Of a stretch of 33,184 bases of DNA, positions 9,141-16,020 are shown in pieces. Each line of letters starts with the position of its first letter. The stretch's first letter is position 1. Source of the DNA: Pseudomonadota bacterium (lineage in GTDB: Bacteria > Pseudomonadota > Gammaproteobacteria > Pseudomonadales > UBA5518); the NCBI GenBank assembly GCA_963204845.1, contig CAUJIL010000096.1, positions 1 to 33,184 of the forward strand, written 5' to 3'. A program made the translations under genes and the position numbers. The notes beneath the pieces were generated by a model. It saw nothing but the letters and a program-made list of their open reading frames with translations. It made no database searches and was not told where the DNA came from.

Positions 9141-9168
9141 ATTGATCGGGGGTCAAACCGGGATCAAT
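9141..9168. promoter_or_regulatory. Inverted repeat upstream of the methyltransferase, possible operator
   Basis: ATTGATC (9141-9147) ... GATCAAT (9162-9168), perfect 7-bp arms with a 14-bp spacer, 25-52 bp upstream of the start codon at 9116. Confidence 0.35.
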
Positions 9169-9333
9169 CGAATCCAAAATGCCTCGTCGACGCAAGCGGT
9201 GCGGCGCGCGAAATCGTGCCGGCATGCCCATATCGGGGTATCGCAGCGGCTGCCACGGCAGGCCCGGGCAGGACTTTGCACGCTGCGGCGCAGCGTCCTA
9301 CGATGCACGCCCCGTGCACCGGCAATTGTGCAC

Positions 9334-9473
9334 TCCGGGCTGCGCCCGGACGGTTTCGTAGGTCCGAGCTGTGCCCGAACCTACGCGGGGCATTGTTCGG
9401 CCACAGGCCGAACCTACGGGACGCTGTTCGGCCGTACGCCGGGCGGGGCATGGTTCGGCCACAGGCCGCAAGC
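9334..9473. repeat. REP-like palindromic repeat cluster 1
   Basis: TCCGGGC-TGC-GCCCGGA (9334-9350); GTAGGTCCGAGCTGTGCCCGAAC (9358-9380); inverted GTTCGGCC-ACA-GGCCGAACCTAC (9395-9417); degenerate copies from 9426 and 9453. Confidence 0.8.
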
Positions 9474-9483
9474 GACAGGGAGC

Positions 9484-10203
9484 ATGGCAATGACCGACGG
9501 ACGACCCACACCGAGCGTGGTGGTGGTGCAGCATGTGGCCTTCGAGGACCTCGGCGGGTTCGCGCCGGTGCTGGCGGCGCGCGGCATCGAGCCGCGGCTG
9601 CTGCAGGCCGGCGTCGACGAACTGCGCGAGCCGCTGCTCGGCGCGGATCTGGTGGTAGTGCTCGGCGGCCCGATCGGCGTCTACGAGAACGACCGCTATC
9701 CCTTCCTGGACGCCGAGATCGACGCGCTGCGCGAACGTCTGCAACGCGGCGGCGCGACCTTGGGCATCTGCCTCGGCGCGCAGCTGATCGCGCACGCGCT
9801 GGGCGGGCGCGTGTACCCCGGGGGCACCAAGGAAATCGGCTGGAGCACGCTGGATCTCGGCGCCGCCGGCGAGCGTTCGTGTCTGGCCGCGCTTGCGGGT
9901 CAGCCGGTGCTGCACTGGCACGGCGATACCTTCGACCTGCCGCCCGGAGCCACCGGGCTCGCCAGCTCGGAGGTGTATCCGAACCAGGCGTTCGCGGTCG
10001 GTGAGCGGGTGCTGGCGCTGCAGTTCCACGCCGAGGCCGACGCGCGGCGCATCGAGCAGTGGCTGATCGGCCACTGCTGCGAACTCGCGCATGCCGGCGT
10101 CGATCTCGCGGCGCTGCGCGCGGCGAGCCGCACGCACGGCGACGGCCTGCGGGCGGCCGGCGCGAGACTGTTCGCGCACTGGCTCGACGGCATCGGCTTG
10201 TGA
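9484..10203 (+). CDS. Class I glutamine amidotransferase domain protein (GMP synthase GATase-like)
   Basis: Nucleophile elbow LGICLGAQLIAHALGG; LVVVLGGPIGVYENDRYPFL; LQFHAEAD. Confidence 0.88.
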   Translation: MAMTDGRPTPSVVVVQHVAFEDLGGFAPVLAARGIEPRLLQAGVDELREPLLGADLVVVLGGPIGVYENDRYPFLDAEIDALRERLQRGGATLGICLGAQLIAHALGGRVYPGGTKEIGWSTLDLGAAGERSCLAALAGQPVLHWHGDTFDLPPGATGLASSEVYPNQAFAVGERVLALQFHAEADARRIEQWLIGHCCELAHAGVDLAALRAASRTHGDGLRAAGARLFAHWLDGIGL

Positions 10204-10895
10204 GCGCGGCGGCGCCGGTGGTGCTGCGCGAGCTGCGCGCCGGCCGGAGCGCGCCGTTCGGTCCAGGCGCGGTGCGCAGCGCGATCGACAAGCAGCCGGT
10301 CGGCGCGGGTGTGGTGGACGTGAACGGGCTGCACGGCGACGAGCAGGCCGACACGCGCCATCACGGCGGTGAACAGAAGGCGCTGCACCACTACGCGGCC
10401 GAACACTACGCGCTGTGGTGCGCCTGGCTACCGGCGCAGGCCGCGCGCTTCGTGCCCGGCGCGTTCGGCGAGAACCTGGTCACGATCGGCATGACCGAGG
10501 ACGGCGTGTGCGTCGGTGACGTGTACCGGCTCGGTGGCGCCACGTTGCAGGTAGCACAGGGGCGGCAACCGTGCTGGAAGCTGAACCGGCGTTTCGACGT
10601 GCCGGACATGGCGCGCCGCGTGCAGGACAGCGGACTGACCGGCTGGTACTACCGGGTGCTGGAACCGGGTGCGATCGCCGCCGGCGATCGCTTCGTGCTC
10701 CGCGAACGCCAGCACCCGGACTGGACGCTGACGAGGCTGCAACGGGTGCTCTACCACGACTGCCTGAACCGCGAGGCACTCACCGCGATCGCGGCGCTCG
10801 CCGCGCTGTCCGACGGCTGGCGCGCGCTGGCGCGCCGGCGCCTCGATAGCGGTGTCGTCGAGGACTGGTCGCGCCGCCTCGCCACGCCGGCCTGA
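10200..10895 (+). CDS. MOSC domain protein (YiiM-like)
   Basis: KQPVGAGVVDVNGLHGDEQADTRHHGGEQKALHHYAAEHY; FGENLVTIGMTEDGVCVGDVYRLGGATLQVAQGRQPCWKLNRRF. GTG start overlapping the upstream TGA. Confidence 0.87.
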   Translation: MSAAAPVVLRELRAGRSAPFGPGAVRSAIDKQPVGAGVVDVNGLHGDEQADTRHHGGEQKALHHYAAEHYALWCAWLPAQAARFVPGAFGENLVTIGMTEDGVCVGDVYRLGGATLQVAQGRQPCWKLNRRFDVPDMARRVQDSGLTGWYYRVLEPGAIAAGDRFVLRERQHPDWTLTRLQRVLYHDCLNREALTAIAALAALSDGWRALARRRLDSGVVEDWSRRLATPA

Positions 10896-10915
10896 ACGCC
10901 GCGCGGTGTCGTGAC

Positions 10916-12193
10916 TCAGCCCTGCTGGCGCGCCAGGTCCGCGGCCAGCGTGCGCGAGGCCTGCCAGAACAGCAGGCTGGCCGCGCCGCCGAGCACCCCG
11001 ATCACCAGCATCGAGTAGCGGATCGCGAGTTCGCCGTGTTCGGCGCCGAACACGTAGTCGTTCAGCAGTCCGACCGACAGCGGCCCGAGGCCGAGCCCCA
11101 CCAGGTTCACCACGAACAGCAGCAGCGCCGAGGCGGTGGCACGCATGCGCAGCGGCACCAGCCCCTGCACCATCGAGAACATCGGACCCACGTACATCGC
11201 GCCGAGCGCATAGAAGGGAATGAACGCGAGCATCGAATCGCGCTGGGCCGGCAGCAGTGCGAAACCGAGCACGAACGGCACCCCGAACAGCGATTGCAGC
11301 GCCGGCAGTCGCATGTACCACGCCGCGTCCCGGGCGCCGAGGCGATCGGCGAGCCGCCCGCCCGCATAGGCGCCGGCGCAGCCGGCGAGCCCGATGATCC
11401 AGCCCAGCCAGACGCCGATTTCGGTCCACGGCATCGCGTGCACGCGGTGCAGGAAGGTCGGACCCCAGGTCAGCACGCCGTAGCCCGACAGCGACTGGAT
11501 CGAGGCGCCCAGCACGATGAACAGGAACGAGCGCTGGGTCATCAGGTAGCGCAGCACCTCGCCGAAACCGGGCTGCGCCGTCGCGGCGCTGCGCTGCTCC
11601 GAGGCGCCGCGCGCGGGTTCGCGCACGGTGAATACGACCAGCGCGGCGAGCAGCAACCCCGGCAGGCCAACCACCATGAACGCGGTGCGCCAGCTGTAGT
11701 TGGTGACCAGGTAGCCACCGGCGAGGAACGCGATCGCCGAGCCGATGTACACGCCCCAGGCGTAGATCGACAACGCGGTCGCGCGCCGGTGCGGCGGAAA
11801 GTAGTCGGCGATCAGCGAATGCGAGGGCGGGTTGCCGCCGGCCTCGCCGATGCCGACCAGCACGCGCAGCAGCGCGAGTTCCACGAAGCTGCGCGCGAAC
11901 CCGCAGGCGGCCGTCGTCGCGCTCCACACGGTCAGCGCGAGCGCGATGATGCGCGTGCGCGAGCCGCGGTCTGCCCAGCGTGCGATCGGGATGCCGGCCA
12001 GCGTGTACAGCAGCGCGAACGCGAAGCCCGACAGCAGGCCGAGCGCGGTGTCGGAGACGCCGAACTCCTCCTTGATCGGCACGATCAGCATCGCCAGGAT
12101 CTGCCGGTCGATGAAGTTGACCACGTAGACGAGGCTGAGCAGCGCCAGCACGTAGTTCGCGTAGGCGGCGCTCGGTGGACGGTTCGGCTGCAT
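10916..12193 (-). CDS. MFS transporter (spinster-like)
   Basis: YVVNFIDRQILAMLIVPIKEEFGVSDTALGLLSGFAFALLYTLAGIPIARWADRGSR; 12-TM-like hydrophobic pattern. ATG at 12193. Confidence 0.9.
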   Translation of the reverse strand: MQPNRPPSAAYANYVLALLSLVYVVNFIDRQILAMLIVPIKEEFGVSDTALGLLSGFAFALLYTLAGIPIARWADRGSRTRIIALALTVWSATTAACGFARSFVELALLRVLVGIGEAGGNPPSHSLIADYFPPHRRATALSIYAWGVYIGSAIAFLAGGYLVTNYSWRTAFMVVGLPGLLLAALVVFTVREPARGASEQRSAATAQPGFGEVLRYLMTQRSFLFIVLGASIQSLSGYGVLTWGPTFLHRVHAMPWTEIGVWLGWIIGLAGCAGAYAGGRLADRLGARDAAWYMRLPALQSLFGVPFVLGFALLPAQRDSMLAFIPFYALGAMYVGPMFSMVQGLVPLRMRATASALLLFVVNLVGLGLGPLSVGLLNDYVFGAEHGELAIRYSMLVIGVLGGAASLLFWQASRTLAADLARQQG

Positions 12194-12308
12194 GCAATGT
12201 TCCGGTTCGTTGTTCGCAGGGCGCGGGAAGTATAGTGGCAGCGGCTCGCGCGCCGAACCCGGCGGCGGGCATAATCCGGCGCCTGCGACCCGTTGGCCGG
12301 GAGTCCCG

Positions 12309-13091
12309 ATGGAACTGCTGTCGATTGCCGTGGTGGCCCTGCTGGCGTCCGGTCTGACGCTGTTCTCCGGTTTCGGCCTGGGGACGATCCTGACGCCGGT
12401 GTTCGCGCTCTTCTTCCCGGTCACGCTGGCGGTGGCGGCGACCGCGGTGGTCCACTTCGCCAACAACCTGTTCAAGCTGGCGTTGCTCGCGCGCGCCGCC
12501 GACTGGGCCGTGGTGCTGCGCTTCGGCGTGCCGGCCGCCGGGGCGGCCGTCGCCGGCGCCGCGCTGCTGGCCGTGGTGGACCGGCTGCCGGCTCTGGCGA
12601 GCTACACGCTGGGCGGCGCCGCGCGCGAGATCACCGCCGTGAAACTGTTGATCGGTTCGCTGATCGTGGCATTCGCGCTGCTCGAACTCTCGCCACGCTT
12701 CGCGCGGCTCGCGATCGCGCCGCGCTGGCTGGCGCTCGGCGGTCTGCTGTCGGGATTCTTCGGCGGGCTGTCGGGCAACCAGGGCGCGTTGCGCTCCGCC
12801 TTCCTGCTGCGCGCGGGGCTGTCGAAGGAAGCCTTCGTGGCCACCGGGTGCGTGGCCGCGGTGATCGTCGATGCGACCCGGCTGCTGGTCTACGGCGGCG
12901 CGGTGTTCGCGCAGCAGGTGGCGCACGCGCGCGAGCTGGCATGGCCGGTGGCGACGGCCTGCGGCGCCGCTTTCGCCGGTGCGTATTTCGGCAAGCGCCT
13001 GCTGGGCAGCGTCACGCTGCGCACGGTGCAGCGGGTGGTCGCGGCGGCGATGCTGGCGATCGGCACCGCGTTGATGGCCGGGCTGGTGTGA
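12309..13091 (+). CDS. TSUP family (TauE/SafE) anion transporter
   Basis: Repeated hydrophobic helices; FGLGTILTPVFALFFPVTLAVAATAVVHFANNLFKLAL and GGLLSGFFGGLSGNQGALRSAFLLRAGLSKEAFVATG. Confidence 0.87.
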   Translation: MELLSIAVVALLASGLTLFSGFGLGTILTPVFALFFPVTLAVAATAVVHFANNLFKLALLARAADWAVVLRFGVPAAGAAVAGAALLAVVDRLPALASYTLGGAAREITAVKLLIGSLIVAFALLELSPRFARLAIAPRWLALGGLLSGFFGGLSGNQGALRSAFLLRAGLSKEAFVATGCVAAVIVDATRLLVYGGAVFAQQVAHARELAWPVATACGAAFAGAYFGKRLLGSVTLRTVQRVVAAAMLAIGTALMAGLV

Positions 13092-13095
13092 GGCA

Positions 13096-15072
13096 ATGAA
13101 GACCGGGCGTCGGCAGTGGAGCCTGGGACTCAAGCTCGCGCTGGTGCTGCTGCCGTTCCTGGTGTTCACCGCGGCGTCCATCGGGCTGACCCTGTGGGTT
13201 TCATGGCAGCTCGACGGCGGCGCCGCGGCGGTCAACGAGGCGGGCCGCCTGCGCATGCAGGTCAACCGCATGGCGCGCTCGGTGATCCTGCGCGACCCCG
13301 CCACGCTGGAGCGCCAGGTGCTCGAGTTCGACGCCAGCCTGGAGCTGCTGCGCCATGGGGATGCGCATCGGCCGCTGTTCGTACCGTGGGACGGGGAGGT
13401 GCGCCAGCGCTTCGCGACCATCGACGCCCAGTGGGACGAATTGCGCGGACTCTGGACCCGCGCGCCCGGCGGCGTGGCAGCGGTGGACGTCGCGGTGCTG
13501 GATCGCGACACGGCGCGCTTCACCGCCGATATCGACGCCTTCGTGCGGGCGATCGAACGCCATATGTCGCGCTGGACCGCGATCATGCACCTGGTGCAGA
13601 TGGCGTTGCTGGGGCTCGCGGTGCTGGCGAGCGCGGCGCTGGTCTACACCGGCTACGTGTTCGTGCTCGAGCCCGTGGGCTGGCTGACGCAGGCGGTGCG
13701 GCGCGTGCAGCAGGGCGATCTGGGGGCGCGGGTCGGCTATGCCTCCCGCGACGAATTCGGCACGCTCGCCGAAGGCTTCAACGGCATGGCCGAGCATCTG
13801 CAGGCGGTCTACGCCAGCCTCGAGACGCGGGTGCGCGAGAAGACCGCCGAACTCGAGGAAAAGCACGAACGCCTCGAGGCGCTGTACGAGGTCAGCGCGC
13901 TGGTGGCCGCCGCGACGTCCACCGACGAGCTCGCGCGCGGCTTCGTGCGGCGCGTGCTGCGCGTGGCGCGGGCCGACGCGGCGCTGCTGCGCTGGTACGA
14001 CGCGACCCGCGGGCACTACGTGCCGCTCGCGTGGGAAGGCTTGCCGGAGTCGATGATTGCCGCCGAGAACACGCTCGCCGAGGGGCGTTGCGCGTGCGGG
14101 GCACCGGCAACGGCAGCGTCCGGAGAGGAACCGGAGCTGCGCGTGATCGCGCTCGATGCGCTGCCGTCGAACTGCCTGCAGTACTGCCGCCAGGCGGGAT
14201 TCGCGACCGCGGTGACGGTGCCGGTGCGCACGCATCAGCGCACCAGCGGCGAACTCGACCTGTTCTTCCGCGCACCGCTCGTGCTGTCGGACGCCGAGCG
14301 CTCGTTGCTCGATGCACTCGCCGCCCACCTGGCGGCCGGACTCGAAAACATCCGTCTGGCCGCGCTCGAGAAGGAGTCGGCGGTCGCCGAGGAGCGCGCG
14401 TTCATCGCGCGCGAGCTGCACGACTCGATCGCGCAGTCGCTCGCGTTCCTGAAAATCCAGGTCCAGCTGATGCGCGACGCGCTGGCCGGTGGTGAGGCGC
14501 GACGCATGACGGAGGTGCTGGCCGAGATCGACACCGGGGTGCGCGAAAGCTACGGCGACGTGCGTGAGCTGCTCATGCACTTCCGCACCCGCGTCGATGC
14601 CGGTGGGATCGAATCGGCGTTGCAGACCACGCTCGGCAAGTTCGGGCACCAGAGCGGGTTGCCCGCCGAACTGCAGGTGCACGGGCACGCGATGCCGTTG
14701 CCGCCGGATGTGCAGATCCAGGTGCTGCACATCGTGCAGGAGGCGTTGTCGAACGTGCGCAAGCACGCCCGCGCGAGCCGGGTGCGGCTCGCGGTGTGGA
14801 AGCAGCCGGCCTGGCGCTTCGAGGTCGCCGACGACGGCATCGGCTTCGCCGACGGCACGGTCGGCGTCGATGCGCTGCCGGCGGACTCCACGCACGTGGG
14901 CCTGCGCATCATGCACGAGCGTGCGGCGCGCATCGGTGCCACGCTCACCGTCGTATCGCGGCGCGGGCAGGGCACGTCGGTGACGATCGACTTGCCCGCG
15001 CAACCGGCGACGGGCGAGACTCCCGTGGCTGCCGCCGATCCCCGGCGCGACGTGAGCGAGCCGCCGACATGA
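13096..15072 (+). CDS. narX: Nitrate/nitrite sensor histidine kinase, NarX-like
   Basis: Two TMs flanking a periplasmic domain; P-box-like VNEAGRLRMQVNRMARSVI; HAMP; GAF-like domain; HisKA_3 H-box ERAFIARELHDSIAQSLAFLKIQVQLMRDAL; HATPase DDGIGF. Directly upstream of narL. Confidence 0.92.
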   Translation: MKTGRRQWSLGLKLALVLLPFLVFTAASIGLTLWVSWQLDGGAAAVNEAGRLRMQVNRMARSVILRDPATLERQVLEFDASLELLRHGDAHRPLFVPWDGEVRQRFATIDAQWDELRGLWTRAPGGVAAVDVAVLDRDTARFTADIDAFVRAIERHMSRWTAIMHLVQMALLGLAVLASAALVYTGYVFVLEPVGWLTQAVRRVQQGDLGARVGYASRDEFGTLAEGFNGMAEHLQAVYASLETRVREKTAELEEKHERLEALYEVSALVAAATSTDELARGFVRRVLRVARADAALLRWYDATRGHYVPLAWEGLPESMIAAENTLAEGRCACGAPATAASGEEPELRVIALDALPSNCLQYCRQAGFATAVTVPVRTHQRTSGELDLFFRAPLVLSDAERSLLDALAAHLAAGLENIRLAALEKESAVAEERAFIARELHDSIAQSLAFLKIQVQLMRDALAGGEARRMTEVLAEIDTGVRESYGDVRELLMHFRTRVDAGGIESALQTTLGKFGHQSGLPAELQVHGHAMPLPPDVQIQVLHIVQEALSNVRKHARASRVRLAVWKQPAWRFEVADDGIGFADGTVGVDALPADSTHVGLRIMHERAARIGATLTVVSRRGQGTSVTIDLPAQPATGETPVAAADPRRDVSEPPT

Positions 15073-15740
15073 GCGTGAGTGCCGTGCCGATCCGCATCCT
15101 CGTGGTCGACGACCACACGCTGTTCCGTCGCGGGCTCACCGCGCTGCTGGCGCGCGAGGCGGATTTCGCCGTGGTCGGCGACGAGGCCGACGTCAGCCAC
15201 GCACTGCGGCGCGCCGCCGAGCTGCAGCCCGACCTGGTGCTGCTCGACAACCACCTCCCCGGCGTGCGCGGCGTCGATGCGCTGCCGGCGCTGCGCGATG
15301 CGGCGCCGGAGGCGAGGGTGCTGATGCTGACGGTCAGCGAGGACGAGCAGGACCTGCTCGTGGCGCTGCGCGCCGGCGCCTCGGGCTACCTGCTGAAGAC
15401 GATCGACGGGGACGCGCTCGCCGACGCGATCCGGCGCGCGATGCGCGGCGAGAGCGTGGTCGCCCCCGAGATGACCACCAAGCTCGTCTCGGCGGTGCGC
15501 GAGACGGGGACTTCGGCACCGGCGCAGGCAACACCGGTCTCGCGGCTGGCGGTGCTGTCGCCGCGCGAGCGCGACATCCTGCGTGGCATCGCGCGCGGCG
15601 ACAGCAACAAGGCGATCGCGCGCGAGCTCGGGATCGCCGAGACCACGGTCAAGATCCACGTCCAGCACATCCTGCGCAAGCTCGAGGTCGCCTCGCGCGT
15701 GCAGGCCGCCGTGATCGCGGCCGAGCACGGGCTGGACTGA
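15069..15740 (+). CDS. narL: NarL/FixJ-type response regulator
   Basis: Receiver IRILVVDDHTLFRRGL, DLVLLDNHLPG; LuxR-type HTH LSPRERDILRGIARGDSNKAIARELGIAETTVKIHVQHILRKL. ATGA overlap with narX. Confidence 0.93.
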   Translation: MSVSAVPIRILVVDDHTLFRRGLTALLAREADFAVVGDEADVSHALRRAAELQPDLVLLDNHLPGVRGVDALPALRDAAPEARVLMLTVSEDEQDLLVALRAGASGYLLKTIDGDALADAIRRAMRGESVVAPEMTTKLVSAVRETGTSAPAQATPVSRLAVLSPRERDILRGIARGDSNKAIARELGIAETTVKIHVQHILRKLEVASRVQAAVIAAEHGLD

Positions 15741-15787
15741 AGCCCCGCGACCTTGTCGCGCGATCGTCGAGTGCACATCGCCAAGGT

Positions 15788-15890
15788 GTAGGTCCGGGCT
15801 GTGCCCGGACATGTTGTTCGGCCACAGGCCGAACCTACGGGACATGTTCGGCCACAGGCCGAACCTACGGGACATGTTTGGCCACAGGCG
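15788..15890. repeat. REP/BIME-like palindromic repeat cluster 2
   Basis: + unit GTAGGTCCGGGC-TGT-GCCCGGAC (15788-15810); two identical 30-bp units GTTCGGCCACAGGCCGAACCTACGGGACAT (15816-15845, 15846-15875); partial third unit from 15876. Confidence 0.88.
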
Positions 15891-15991
15891 CCGCCGCCGA
15901 GGCATAGTTCTTCCGGACGATGCCGCATCGTTCTTCTGCCGTGGACGGTCTGCCACCACCGGAGGATCCCGCGCCTCCCCCGTGATGCCTA

Positions 15992-16009
15992 CAGTCGAAC
16001 CAACGACTG
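15992..16009 (+). promoter_or_regulatory. Putative stem-loop abutting the narK1 ribosome-binding site
   Basis: CAGTCG-AACCAA-CGACTG, perfect 6-bp stem, then GAGGGTGTCAC-ATG. Confidence 0.45.
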
Positions 16010-16020
16010 GAGGGTGTCAC

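Noticed and set aside
9304-9333. Three TGCAC half-sites (9304, 9315, 9329) near repeat cluster 1
   Set aside because: Irregular spacing and short motif; not convincing as an operator array.
10428-13586. 1052-aa minus-strand ORF spanning the MOSC, MFS, TSUP and narX regions
   Set aside because: Crosses several well-supported genes in wrong frames; no recognisable domains; composition artefact.
15788-15890. CRISPR array interpretation of the 30-bp repeats
   Set aside because: The repeats are directly contiguous with no unique spacers, only about three copies, and no cas genes nearby. The REP/BIME explanation fits better.
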